Shown: positions 15,889 through 24,335 of the stretch, piece by piece
How positions within the stretch are numbered: position 1 is the first letter of the stretch
Layout: every line of letters begins with the position of its first letter
Source: a bacterium
Lineage (GTDB): Bacteria; Sysuimicrobiota; Sysuimicrobiia; Sysuimicrobiales; Segetimicrobiaceae
Direction: 5' to 3'
DNA length: 43,273 nucleotides
NCBI GenBank assembly: GCA_035691305.1
Contig: DASSJF010000018.1
Location: 1-43,273, forward strand
Made by a program: the position numbers and the translations under genes
Notes under the pieces: model-generated
What the model was told of the DNA's origin: nothing
Database searches by the model: none
What the model saw: only the letters and a program-made list of their open reading frames with translations

Positions 15889-17675
15889 CAGGCGTCTCCG
15901 CCGTGACGGCGCGTCGCGAGCGCCCACTCGCCGAGCGCGACCGCGGCGGCCCCCAGGACGAACCACGGCCACAGCGCAAGCCGCGCCAGCGCTTGGGAAC
16001 CCGTCGCGGACGGCCCGGGCCCGGGCACCGCCGCCCCCGGCGCGATCAGCCCCGCGCGCTCCGATCCGAGCGCGACCGGCAGCAGTCGCTCCCCGGCCGC
16101 GGATACCAGCCGGTACATGCCCGCGCGCGGCAGCGGAATCGAAAACACGCCGTCCCGGGCCGTCACGGCACTTTGCGTGCCGTCCGGCCGCAGGAGTTCG
16201 GCGCGGTCCATCCCCGCCGCGGAGATATCGACCGTCTGTCCGGCCCGGAGATCCGCGGTGTCGCCGCCGAGCCAGGCGAGGGCATTGACGAAGAGCACGG
16301 GAAACGCGACGTGCTGCGGCAGATCCGAGTCCGCGAGGCCGAAGGCCAGAACGACGGCGCGGATGCCGCGTTCGTCGTAGGCCCACACGAGCGGCGTCGG
16401 ACCGGCCGCGAGCACGCGCCCGCCCTCGGGCTCGAGACGCAGCGCCTGGCGGATGTGCACGTCCGCAAAGTCGACGAAGCGCAGCATCGGATCACGGCGG
16501 TCCCACGCGGCGATCTCGGGCGCCACGACGGTGCCGGAAGGGTTGGCGGGCAGGTTGGGCGGCACGGCGCCGATCGCGAGATAGCGGCCCGGCGGCACCG
16601 CGCCGGTCGCCGCGCGGTCGAGAATCACGACGTCGTAGCCGCGCCACGCCGCGGGGTCGGTGTCGCGCGTCACGGCCGCGCGCGACACCGGCGCGACGCG
16701 CAGCAGCCGCTCGAGCGGCGGATCGTCGGGTCCTACGACGAGCACGGCCGGCAGCGGCGCCGGCGCAAGCGGCGTCTCGGCGGTCTTATCGTCCGGCAGC
16801 GCATCCTGCACGTCGAGCTGCGCGCGGAGCACTCCGGCGCCCGCGGCCGCGACCGGAAACACCACCGTGCGCGATTCGCCTCCGGCGAGCGCGAGCGTCA
16901 CGGCGTAAACGTCGGCGCCGTCCCGCGTGATCCGGAGCGGGGCGCGCACGGCCGCGCGGCCGAAGTTGGTCACACGCACGAGCGCCTGGGCGCGCTGCCC
17001 GTCCCGCAGCACGCGCAGCGCGACGATGCCGGTGTTGGCGTCCGCCGTGCCGAGGATGCGTGCGGCGACGTTCGGAAGCGCCGGCACGGACGTCCGCGCG
17101 GCGTCCGTCCACACGACGATGCGCCCCCGCGACCCCGGCACGAGCTGCGCCGCGAGGGTCACGGCCGCGCGAATGTCGCCCGCGACGTCCCACGGCCGGG
17201 CATCGGCGAGCGCCGCCGCGACGCGGCCGCGATCCTCCGTCGGCGGCACGAGCACGATGGGCCGGTCCGCGGCGAGGACCAGCGCGGCGCGGTGGCCCGG
17301 GCCGAGGCGCGCCAGCACGTCGCGTGCCTCGGCCCGGGCCCGGTCGAACCTCGTCGGGGCAACATCCCGCGCCCGCATCGAGAGCGACGCGTCGAGCACC
17401 AGCGCGACGTCGCCGCGCTCGGCGGTCCAGCCGAGCAGCGCCGGCTGCGCGAGCGCCGCGGCCAAGCCCGCCGCGGCGACGATCTGCAGCAGCAGGAGCA
17501 GGCTGCGTTCGATGCGCCGCGACGGGCGGAACGCCGACGCCGACGGCTGCGACTTCACCCACAAGAGCACGCTGCTCACGACCTGCTCGCGGCGCCGCAC
17601 GCGCAGCAGGTAGAGGACGACGAGCATCGGAATCGCGGCCAGCGCCCAGAGCGCCGCGGGAACGCCGAAGCTCAC
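15888..17675 (-). CDS. BatA-like membrane protein with VWA domain
   Basis: The 595-residue protein begins like BatA: SFGVPAALWALAAIPMLVVL, then YLLRVRRREQVVSSVLLWV. A second helix lies at 58-78. A VWA domain follows with MIDAS DASLS (95-99), Asp/Thr partners in DIRAAVTLAAQL, and IVVWTDAA. The middle part (about 210-400) is beta-rich, and a C-terminal helix (about 565-585, LWPWFVLGAAAVALGEWAL) anchors the protein again. VWA proteins with a metal site bind partner proteins; with MoxR ATPases they are thought to act as chaperone-like complexes. GTG 17675 overlaps the DUF58 stop by 4 bases. Confidence 0.87.
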   Translation of the reverse strand: MSFGVPAALWALAAIPMLVVLYLLRVRRREQVVSSVLLWVKSQPSASAFRPSRRIERSLLLLLQIVAAAGLAAALAQPALLGWTAERGDVALVLDASLSMRARDVAPTRFDRARAEARDVLARLGPGHRAALVLAADRPIVLVPPTEDRGRVAAALADARPWDVAGDIRAAVTLAAQLVPGSRGRIVVWTDAARTSVPALPNVAARILGTADANTGIVALRVLRDGQRAQALVRVTNFGRAAVRAPLRITRDGADVYAVTLALAGGESRTVVFPVAAAGAGVLRAQLDVQDALPDDKTAETPLAPAPLPAVLVVGPDDPPLERLLRVAPVSRAAVTRDTDPAAWRGYDVVILDRAATGAVPPGRYLAIGAVPPNLPANPSGTVVAPEIAAWDRRDPMLRFVDFADVHIRQALRLEPEGGRVLAAGPTPLVWAYDERGIRAVVLAFGLADSDLPQHVAFPVLFVNALAWLGGDTADLRAGQTVDISAAGMDRAELLRPDGTQSAVTARDGVFSIPLPRAGMYRLVSAAGERLLPVALGSERAGLIAPGAAVPGPGPSATGSQALARLALWPWFVLGAAAVALGEWALATRRHGGDA

Positions 17676-18661
17676 CGCACGAGCCCTCCCTGCCGGAGGT
17701 ACCGCAGCACGAGCGCGTCGGCCGGCACGCCGGACGTCGTCCGCAGGTAGTCGATGCCGTGCCGGAAACAGAAGCGCTGAACGTCCTCGAGGTACGCGTC
17801 GCGGGCGACGGCGTACGCCCGCAGCGCCTCGGCGTCGACCGTCACCTCCACCGCCCGGCCGGTCTCCGCGTCCACGAGCCTGAGCTCGCCGGCGAGACGC
17901 GGGGACAACTCCTCCTCCGCGAGCACGTGGATCACGAACGTCTGCATGCCGTGGTGACGCGCGCGGAGGAACCCGTCCTCGTAGCCGAGAGGGTCGAGGA
18001 GATCCGAAATCACGACGAGCAGGCCGCGCCGCGGCGACTCCTCGAGTGCGCGCCGCAGCGCATGGCCGAGATCGGTCGTCCCCCCAGGCCCGATTCCGTC
18101 CAGGAACCGTAGCAGGTCGAAGGCGCGGTCGCGGCCGCGCAGCCGGCTCAGCTTCGGGCCGGGCCCGGACGAAAATGCGCCGACTTCCACGCGGTCGAGG
18201 TTGACGAGGCCGATGTAACCGATCGCCGCGGCGAGCTGCTTCGCGAGCCGCAGCTTGCTCGGCGACCCGGCCGCCATCGAGCGGCTCGTATCGACGAGCA
18301 GCCGCACGTCGAGATCCTCTTCCTCGCTAAAGAGCTTTACGAAGAGGCGGTCGAGACGGGAGGCTATGTTCCAGTCGATGTACCGGTAGTCGTCGCCGGG
18401 TTCGTACGCGCGGTAATCGTCGAACTCGATGCCGCGCCCCCGCACCAGGCTGCGCCGCTCGCCGTGCTGCCTGCCGCGGACGCGGCGCCGGCTGACGAGG
18501 CTGAGGGCCTCGAGCCGCTGCAGAAACGCCGGATCGAGCAGCCCGGCGCTTTCCTCCCCGGCGGTGATTGCCACGTGGCCGGCCAGTCCGCCGGCAGACG
18601 GCCGGTCGCCGGGCCGGACGGGGGACGCGGACCCGGGGATCGGACGGTCGGAGGCCATCAC
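17672..18661 (-). CDS. DUF58-domain protein
   Basis: The 329-residue protein has the DUF58 signature GRGIEFDDYRAYEPGDDYRY, followed by IDWNIASRLDRLFVKLFSEE. Next comes a VWA-like core with LLVDTSRSM and VVISDLLDP. It has no membrane helices and should be cytosolic. DUF58 proteins are nearly always next to MoxR ATPases and VWA proteins; their role is unknown but tied to that complex. The first Met is GTG 18661, followed directly by ATG, either of which may start it. It lies 13 bases after the moxR stop and overlaps the next gene by 4 bases. Confidence 0.93.
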   Translation of the reverse strand: MMASDRPIPGSASPVRPGDRPSAGGLAGHVAITAGEESAGLLDPAFLQRLEALSLVSRRRVRGRQHGERRSLVRGRGIEFDDYRAYEPGDDYRYIDWNIASRLDRLFVKLFSEEEDLDVRLLVDTSRSMAAGSPSKLRLAKQLAAAIGYIGLVNLDRVEVGAFSSGPGPKLSRLRGRDRAFDLLRFLDGIGPGGTTDLGHALRRALEESPRRGLLVVISDLLDPLGYEDGFLRARHHGMQTFVIHVLAEEELSPRLAGELRLVDAETGRAVEVTVDAEALRAYAVARDAYLEDVQRFCFRHGIDYLRTTSGVPADALVLRYLRQGGLVR

Positions 18662-18674
18662 GAAAGCCGGCGCC

Positions 18675-19709
18675 TCAGGCGTTGAGGGCCCCCGCCGTCT
18701 CCGCCTCGGTGCGCCGCAGCGCGTCCTCGATGACGCGCTCGGCGTCGATCCCCTGCGCTTCGCCCTCGAAGTTCAGGAGGATGCGGTGGCGCAGCGACGG
18801 TACGGCGAGCGCCCGCAGATCGTCCGCCGACACGTGCGCCCGGCCCGCGGCGAGCGCGCGCACCTTGCCCGCGCGGATCAGCGCCTGCAGGCCTCGCGGG
18901 CTCGCGCCGTACCGCACGAACCGCCGGGCCGTATCGGTAGTGCGCTCGGGCTCCGGATGCGTCGCGAGCACGAGCCGCGCGGCGTACTCCTGCACGTGAG
19001 ACGCGACCGGCACCTCGCGCGCCACCGCCTGCAGCCGGCGGAGCGTCGCGCCATCGACGACCCGGCGCGCTTCGGGTGTCTCGGGCCCCGTCGTGCGCTC
19101 GGCGATCTCGCGAAGGTCGTCGAGTCCCGGAAAGACGACGCGCAGCTTGAACAGGAAGCGGTCGAGTTGCGCTTCGGGCAGTGGGTACGTACCCTCCATT
19201 TCGATCGGGTTCTGCGTGGCCAGCACGAAGAACGGCTCGTCGAGCGCCCGCGATTCACCGGCGATCGACACCGCGTGCTCCTGCATCGCCTCGAGCAGCG
19301 CCGATTGCGTCTTCGGGGTCGCCCGGTTGATCTCGTCGGCGAGCACAATCTGCGCGAAGATCGGGCCCGGCTGAAACTCGAACCGGCGTCGCCCGGCGTC
19401 GTCCTGGACGACGAGGTTTGTGCCGAGAATGTCCGCCGGCATCAGGTCAGGCGTGAACTGGATGCGGGCGAAGCGCAGATCGAGCGCCTGCGCGAGCGCG
19501 CGGACGAGCAGCGTCTTGCCGAGGCCCGGCACGCCCTCGAGCAGCACGTGCCCGCCGGCGAAGAGTGCGACGACCACGAGATCGAGCAGTTCCTGATGGC
19601 CCACGATCACGCGGGCCAACTCTCCGCGCACGAGCCCGAACGTGCGGCGGAACTCCTCCACGGCCTGGACGGCCTGGTCGGCTGCGGGACGATCGGCGAG
19701 ATTGCTCAC
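18675..19709 (-). CDS. MoxR-family AAA+ ATPase
   Basis: The 344-residue ATPase has Walker A GVPGLGKT (59-66), Walker B IVLADEINRA (about 121-130), the sensor-1 region FFVLATQNPIEMEGTYPLPEAQLDRF, and the C-terminal lid with SPRGLQALIRAGKVRALAAGR, then LRHRILLNFE. MoxR proteins are chaperone-like ATPases that work with VWA-domain partners on enzyme activation, metal insertion or envelope stress. Here the partners are the DUF58 and two VWA proteins that follow. GTG 19709 overlaps the stop of the preceding gene by 4 bases. The symbol is left empty because the subfamily is not certain. Confidence 0.95.
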   Translation of the reverse strand: MSNLADRPAADQAVQAVEEFRRTFGLVRGELARVIVGHQELLDLVVVALFAGGHVLLEGVPGLGKTLLVRALAQALDLRFARIQFTPDLMPADILGTNLVVQDDAGRRRFEFQPGPIFAQIVLADEINRATPKTQSALLEAMQEHAVSIAGESRALDEPFFVLATQNPIEMEGTYPLPEAQLDRFLFKLRVVFPGLDDLREIAERTTGPETPEARRVVDGATLRRLQAVAREVPVASHVQEYAARLVLATHPEPERTTDTARRFVRYGASPRGLQALIRAGKVRALAAGRAHVSADDLRALAVPSLRHRILLNFEGEAQGIDAERVIEDALRRTEAETAGALNA

Positions 19710-21301
19710 GGTGTACCTCCGAGCGTATCGAAATACCGGCGGATCAGTGTGACGTAGTCCGCCGGCAGCGGGTCCTGCGAGAGCGCGCGGTCGATCTCGT
19801 GCGCCACGCCGGCCGGCGGGCGAACCGCCGCGCGTTGCGAGGGCGCGGCGCGTCCCGGTCCGACAATCTCCCGAACGTGAGTCGACCCTGGTCCGGACAA
19901 GCCCTGGAGACGGCTCTGTGTTCTGGTCCCTCCGAGCCGCGGCATCGGCGCGCCGAGGCCCGGGCCCGTGCCCCGGCCGGGCAGGCTTCCCTGGTTCGGC
20001 CCGGGCGGCGGCGGCGGCGCCTCTTCGCCGCCGGGAGTGATGGGATTCGCGCCCGGCGCCGCCTGTGACGTCGTGTCTGACCCGGACTGCTGCGCGGACT
20101 GCGCCGATCCGCCGCCGGCGGCCCGCGCAATGCGGTCGGCGGACCGTTGCACCTGCCGGCGCGCGTCCCCGAGCGCCTGCTCGTCGCCGATCATCCGCTC
20201 AAGACCCTGCAAGTCTTGGAGGGCGTCGCCCAGCGCGGCCTGCGCGGCGTCGCGCCGTCCGCTGTCCGCGGCGCGCCGGGCGCGGTCGACCCCCGCGCGT
20301 ACTCCGGACGGGGCGCCCAACTGGTCAAGCGACTCCGACAACGCGGCCAGCCGGCGCGCGAGCTCCCGCTGGGACATGGCGCTGCCGTTGCCCTGCCGCA
20401 GCGCGCCGGCGAGATCTTCGAGCGCCAGCCGCGCCGCGTCGAGCCGCTGCGCTTGATCGGCCCGCCGGGCCGCCTCGTTGCCGGCCGCGCCGGTTCCGGA
20501 ACGGTCGCTTCGGCCGGGTGACATCGCTTGGTCGATCTGGCGGCGGGTGTTGTCCTGCGCGGTCTGCAACTGCCGCACGACATCGCGCACCCGTCCGATC
20601 GCGTCGTCGTAGCCGACGCGAGGGGCTTCAAGACGTCGGCCGGCGTCCTGCACGGCGGGCGCACTGCGCAGGGCCGCCGGCAGCTGACCCGCGCGGGCCG
20701 CTTCATCCAGCCGGCGGCCGACGTCGACGAGCACGCGGCCTTCGCGGCGAATCGTCGCGACCATCCGGCCGGCTGGCGTCCCCGGCACGGCGAGCCCCGC
20801 GCCGAACACAGCCCACGCGGCGAGCACGGCGCACAACGCGACCGCGAGCCCCGCATCCTTGGGGGCGCGGAGCGGCGCCACGGCGCGCGCGTCGAGGTTC
20901 GCCGCGGCGGTGAGCGCGTCGCGGATCTGCAGGCGCGCGAGACCGACGGGACGCCCAGAACGTCCCAAGAGGTCCACCGCCGTGCCGAGCCTGTCGGCGA
21001 GTCCCGCGCGGCGGTCGGCAATGCGCGCCGCGACCAGCACGGACGGCCGGCACAGCCGCCCGGCGATGACGCCGGCGGCCGCGACCGCCGCGCCAACCCA
21101 GGGAAGCAGGCGATGCAGCGGAAACGGCACCGGAACGATCGCGGTGGCGAGCGCCCAGGCGAGCAGGCCGGCGGCCGCAGCGGCCACCGCGCGCGCGAAC
21201 CACCGCTCCGCCGCGGCCGCGGTGAGCCGGCGAACGACGGGTTCGAGGAATCGTTCGAGCTCGCGGGCTTCCGGCGCGGCGAACGCGGGCGGCGCGCTCA
21301 T
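19706..21301 (-). CDS. Membrane protein with helical and disordered C-terminal region (DUF4175-like)
   Basis: The 531-residue protein has an N-terminal pair of hydrophobic helices (about 38-60 and 66-82) and a third at about 153-172. A long Ala/Arg/Gln-rich helical stretch (about 190-390) is likely coiled coil. The following Gly/Pro/Ser-rich segment (about 395-480) contains a PPPPPGPN run and is probably disordered. The arrangement resembles the DUF4175-type proteins found beside MoxR/VWA genes, but I recognise it mainly from context. ATG 21301 overlaps the preceding stop by 4 bases. It may act as a scaffold on the membrane. Confidence 0.65.
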   Translation of the reverse strand: MSAPPAFAAPEARELERFLEPVVRRLTAAAAERWFARAVAAAAAGLLAWALATAIVPVPFPLHRLLPWVGAAVAAAGVIAGRLCRPSVLVAARIADRRAGLADRLGTAVDLLGRSGRPVGLARLQIRDALTAAANLDARAVAPLRAPKDAGLAVALCAVLAAWAVFGAGLAVPGTPAGRMVATIRREGRVLVDVGRRLDEAARAGQLPAALRSAPAVQDAGRRLEAPRVGYDDAIGRVRDVVRQLQTAQDNTRRQIDQAMSPGRSDRSGTGAAGNEAARRADQAQRLDAARLALEDLAGALRQGNGSAMSQRELARRLAALSESLDQLGAPSGVRAGVDRARRAADSGRRDAAQAALGDALQDLQGLERMIGDEQALGDARRQVQRSADRIARAAGGGSAQSAQQSGSDTTSQAAPGANPITPGGEEAPPPPPGPNQGSLPGRGTGPGLGAPMPRLGGTRTQSRLQGLSGPGSTHVREIVGPGRAAPSQRAAVRPPAGVAHEIDRALSQDPLPADYVTLIRRYFDTLGGTP

Positions 21302-21999
21302 GTGAGATACCGCCGCAGCGTCAGGCGCGCCGCCCCATCACAGCCGAGTCCGAACGCCGTGTACACGGCGTAGACCACCGCGGGGAGCGCCCCGTGCTGC
21401 GCGGCGGCGATACCGAGGACGGGATTGACCACGCGCACCGGCGCCGGCAGCCCGAGCGTTCCGACGAACACCACAAGCAGGCACCCCCAGTGGACGAGCG
21501 TCCGCGAGAAGTCCGACTCGACGGCGATGCGGAGCCACAGCGCCAGTTGTCCCACGCTCCACGCTACCACGGCGATCAGAGCTCCTGCGCCCGCGAGCCC
21601 GGACGCCGAATCGTGACGGATGCCGGCCGACAGCACGACGAGCGGCGCGCCCAGCAGCAGCCAGTAGCCGGCCGTCGTCAGCGTCGCGGCGCTTTTGCCG
21701 ACGACGATCGTCCGCGGCGCGAAGGGCGCGAAGACGAGATCGACCGGAGACTTTTCACTCTCGACGGCGATCTCCTGGGCCGCGCAGGCTGAGGCGAAAT
21801 AGGTGACGAGGATCGCCTGCACGGCCAGCAGCGCGGTCGTCAGGCTTGCGGTCCGCTCCGCGGTCTGCGCGCTGAGCTCCGCAGGCATCCCGAGCCACAC
21901 CAGCACGCCGAGCACGCCGAGATAGAAGAGCTCGATCGCCAGGAGTTTGCGGCTGCCGGCGCGCGCGCGGAGGTCTCCGCGGAGGACCGGATTGGTCAC
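21298..21999 (-). CDS. ABC-2-type membrane protein (permease-like)
   Basis: The 233-residue protein starts NPVLRGDLRARAGSRKLLAI and has about six hydrophobic helices. The segment AAQEIAVESEKSPVDLVFAP with RTIVVGKSAATL matches the loop of ABC-2 permeases (usually E-K-x-x-G-x-x-x-x-L-L-x-x-P-x-S). ABC-2 permeases normally export polysaccharides, drugs or proteins with an ATPase partner. No ABC ATPase gene is present anywhere in this operon. GTG 21999 is chosen because it overlaps the preceding stop by 4 bases (GTGA) and starts exactly at the conserved NP-L-R motif; a longer reading would run through the neighbouring gene. Confidence 0.75.
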   Translation of the reverse strand: MTNPVLRGDLRARAGSRKLLAIELFYLGVLGVLVWLGMPAELSAQTAERTASLTTALLAVQAILVTYFASACAAQEIAVESEKSPVDLVFAPFAPRTIVVGKSAATLTTAGYWLLLGAPLVVLSAGIRHDSASGLAGAGALIAVVAWSVGQLALWLRIAVESDFSRTLVHWGCLLVVFVGTLGLPAPVRVVNPVLGIAAAQHGALPAVVYAVYTAFGLGCDGAARLTLRRYLT

Positions 22000-23804
22000 G
22001 GCTGCCCGTCCCGCGCCGTCGGCGCCGGGCCGTCGATCGGAATCACGAGCACCACGTGCTCGGCCGTCTCCCCGCCCCGCTCCGGCAACACAAAGACGGG
22101 CGCCGGGCCGGACCATTCGCCGACCAGCAGCGGCCGCGGATACCGCGCGATCGCGCCGGGATACTGCTCCCCGGGCTCTCTGAAAAACCGCGCGGGCGAC
22201 CGGTCGTCCGAGACCGCCTCCGCCGCGCGGCGCCACCCGGTCGCGGGTACGTGGCGCGTGGACCGCCCCGCCGGGAGATCGCCGAGCGGGTAGACAAGGC
22301 CGCGCGACCACACCGCCGCGCTGCGCAGCCCGGCGGCGCCGAGATCGGTCGCGAGTGTCTGCGCGTCCAGGTCGAACCGGGCCGACGTCGCGAGCGGGAC
22401 CGCGGTCAGCGCCTGAAATACCCACGGCGCCTCCGGTCGCGCCGATCCCGCCAGCACGGCGGTCGCGTCCCGCCAGTCGATTCGCAGGTCGCCGGTGATG
22501 GCTTCCGGCGCGGCGACCGCGCCGGTCGGGGCGGCAACGTCGACGGGCCCGCCGTAAGGCACGGCCGCCGCGGCCACGGTGACCGCGCGCGCGAGCGGCG
22601 CGCCCGCGGCCCGCTGCAACACGACAACCTGGGTCAGCGCGGTCGAGCGCCCCCGCGCACCGACGGCGAACGTCGCAAACACGGCGACGGCCAGCACCGC
22701 GGCCGCCGCCGCCGACGACGCGCCCGCCGCGGTGGGACGCCGGCGCCGCACGGCGGCCACGCCGGCGATGTACAGCGCGATCAGCAGCCCCGCGGCGATG
22801 TGCGAGAACCGGTCCACCGGGGCGCGCGGCACGAGGCGCTCGGCGAGCGCGGTCGGTTCAACGAGCGTGGAAGGCGGCGCGCCGAGCGCGGCCGCCCACA
22901 GCCGTGAACGACCGTCCCATTCCGCGAGCGGCGGCACGGTCGGATCGATGCCCCAGACGCTGACGTAGCCGTCGCCTTCGGCGTGGCCCGCGATCACGGT
23001 CAGACCACCCGCGTCCACGACCGCCGCGCCCGGCTCCGGGACGAGCGCGACCGCGGCGACGGGCCCTGCCGGCGCCGTCCCACCGAAGCGCGCGACGAGA
23101 TCGGCGGCCGGCGCCGGCATCGGCACCGGGCCGAGGCGGGCCGGAAGCACGGGTCGCAGGAACGCCGGCAGCGGCACGCCGGGCCGCGCGATCACGAGCA
23201 GGCGCCCCCCGAGACGGACCCACGTCACCACGGCGGCGCGCTGCGCGTCGCTGAGCCGGGCGGGATCGAGGTCCCGCAGCACGAGGAGATCGACGCCCGT
23301 GTACTCCTGCCAGCGCGAGGGCAGCGCGTCGGCGCCCACGTAGGCATCGACGGCGCGCTCATCGACACGCCGCAACGCTCCGAGGCCGGCGCGAACGTCG
23401 GAGACCAGCACGACGAGGCGGCCGCCGACGCGCGCGGGAGCGACCGGCACCTCGGCGCGGGCGATGACGCGGCCGCCGAGGGTGAGACGCACACGCACCG
23501 GATGCCGGACGTCGCGGATCACGATCGGCACGCGCCGCCGCTCTACGACCCCGGCCGCGGCCTGAAACGACACCACCGTAGAAACGGTCGCCCGGCCGGT
23601 TTGCGGCGCGAGCGCCGGCGTGTCGACGATAAGTTCGGCCGATCCGCCCGCCGGCATCGGCGGCGTCCGCACGTCGAGGGCGACGGGCGCGCCCGGCCGC
23701 ACGGCGCCGTCGAATCCGAGGGTTACCGCGAGCGCCGGCGCGGCCGGCGGGGGCTGCGCCCCTCCCGGCGCGGGCCCGGCCGCGAAGAAGGCCAGAGATA
23801 GCAC
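21996..23804 (-). CDS. Exported membrane-anchored protein of the MoxR/VWA operon
   Basis: The 602-residue protein begins with a short signal-like sequence (LSLAFFAAGPAPGGAQ). Two beta-rich domains follow, the second with a Rossmann-like or amidotransferase-like pattern (VGGRLVVLVSDVRAGLGALR, VDLLVLRDLDPARLS and LGGRLLVIARPG). Two membrane helices lie near 370-390 and 400-425, and a C-terminal beta-rich domain follows. I do not recognise a named family, but similar proteins accompany MoxR and VWA genes. GTG 23804 is the only plausible start that yields a signal peptide; no good ribosome binding site is visible there. It starts 43 bases after the fmdB stop. Confidence 0.6.
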   Translation of the reverse strand: MLSLAFFAAGPAPGGAQPPPAAPALAVTLGFDGAVRPGAPVALDVRTPPMPAGGSAELIVDTPALAPQTGRATVSTVVSFQAAAGVVERRRVPIVIRDVRHPVRVRLTLGGRVIARAEVPVAPARVGGRLVVLVSDVRAGLGALRRVDERAVDAYVGADALPSRWQEYTGVDLLVLRDLDPARLSDAQRAAVVTWVRLGGRLLVIARPGVPLPAFLRPVLPARLGPVPMPAPAADLVARFGGTAPAGPVAAVALVPEPGAAVVDAGGLTVIAGHAEGDGYVSVWGIDPTVPPLAEWDGRSRLWAAALGAPPSTLVEPTALAERLVPRAPVDRFSHIAAGLLIALYIAGVAAVRRRRPTAAGASSAAAAAVLAVAVFATFAVGARGRSTALTQVVVLQRAAGAPLARAVTVAAAAVPYGGPVDVAAPTGAVAAPEAITGDLRIDWRDATAVLAGSARPEAPWVFQALTAVPLATSARFDLDAQTLATDLGAAGLRSAAVWSRGLVYPLGDLPAGRSTRHVPATGWRRAAEAVSDDRSPARFFREPGEQYPGAIARYPRPLLVGEWSGPAPVFVLPERGGETAEHVVLVIPIDGPAPTARDGQP

Positions 23805-23847
23805 GAGGGCGCGGCCGGCCGGCCGCGCCCACTCACCACCGCGACTC

Positions 23848-24189
23848 CTACGACGCGCCGCCGCCACCGGAGCGCGACACGGACTTGCTGCCCGACTTCT
23901 TCCCGTCGGGTGAAGCGGCGCCCGACGGCTTGTCCGCCTTCCCGCCGTCGCCGGACTTCTTGTCCGCGGAGGCGGTCTCGCTCTTCTTGGCCTCCCCGTC
24001 GACCGGCGGCGGCGTCTTGCGGTAATCCGTGATGTGCCAGCCCGAGCCTTTGAAGATGATGCCCACCGGCGTGAAGACGCGCCGCACATCGCGGCCGCAG
24101 CGCTCGCACTTCGGCGGCTTTGCGTTCACCGCGTGCATCGTCTCGAACCGATGCCCGCAGTGCGGACACTGGTATTCGTAGGTCGGCAC
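23848..24189 (-). CDS. FmdB-family zinc-ribbon regulatory protein
   Basis: The 113-residue protein begins PTYEYQCPHCGHRFETMHAV and continues with KPPKCERCGRDVRRVFTP and IFKGSGWHITDYR. This is the complete FmdB zinc ribbon (CxxC at 8 and 11, second CxxC at 27 and 30). The last 45 residues are a Lys/Ser/Asp/Gly-rich, probably disordered tail, common in this family. FmdB proteins are named after a putative regulator of formamidase/amide genes, but their real role is unclear. GTG 24189 is preceded by GGGGGTGA. An in-frame ATG at 24261 overlaps the -10 box of the promoter and cannot be the start. Confidence 0.9.
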   Translation of the reverse strand: MPTYEYQCPHCGHRFETMHAVNAKPPKCERCGRDVRRVFTPVGIIFKGSGWHITDYRKTPPPVDGEAKKSETASADKKSGDGGKADKPSGAASPDGKKSGSKSVSRSGGGGAS

Positions 24190-24211
24190 TGACGTCACCC
24201 CCGCGCGTGCC

Positions 24212-24240
24212 GCGGCCCCGCCGGGTGTCCGCGGGGCCGC
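24212..24240 (-). other. Perfect GC hairpin in the fmdB leader
   Basis: GCGGCCCCG and CGGGGCCGC form a 9-bp stem around an 11-base loop. It lies in the untranslated leader, about 12 bases before the fmdB ribosome binding site. There is no T-run. It may protect the mRNA 5' end or slow initiation. Confidence 0.5.
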
Positions 24241-24259
24241 CGCCCACACATTACAACTC

Positions 24260-24288
24260 ATTGTCTCCCCGGTCCGAGATTGTGTCAA
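24260..24288 (-). promoter_or_regulatory. Promoter of the fmdB-MoxR/VWA operon
   Basis: A consensus TTGACA (24283-24288) is followed after 17 bases by GACAAT (24260-24265, 4 of 6 matches to TATAAT). Transcription would begin near 24253, giving a leader of about 65 bases. No other convincing promoter was seen within the 10-kb gene block, in which most genes overlap or are only a few bases apart. Confidence 0.65.
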
Positions 24289-24335
24289 GGCGAGCGCGCC
24301 GGCTGCGGTCAACGACCGCGGGTAACCGCGCCGGC

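Noticed and set aside
16000-24000. The MoxR/VWA operon as an antiphage defence system.
   Set aside because: It lacks nuclease, reverse transcriptase, TIR or other effector genes and sits among housekeeping genes. MoxR/DUF58/VWA clusters of this form are widespread outside defence islands.
24190-24261. ATG at 24261 as start of fmdB (a 24-residue extension MSCNVWAAAPRT...).
   Set aside because: It overlaps the -10 box, and FmdB proteins always begin with PTYEY, which follows the GTG at 24189 with a good ribosome binding site.
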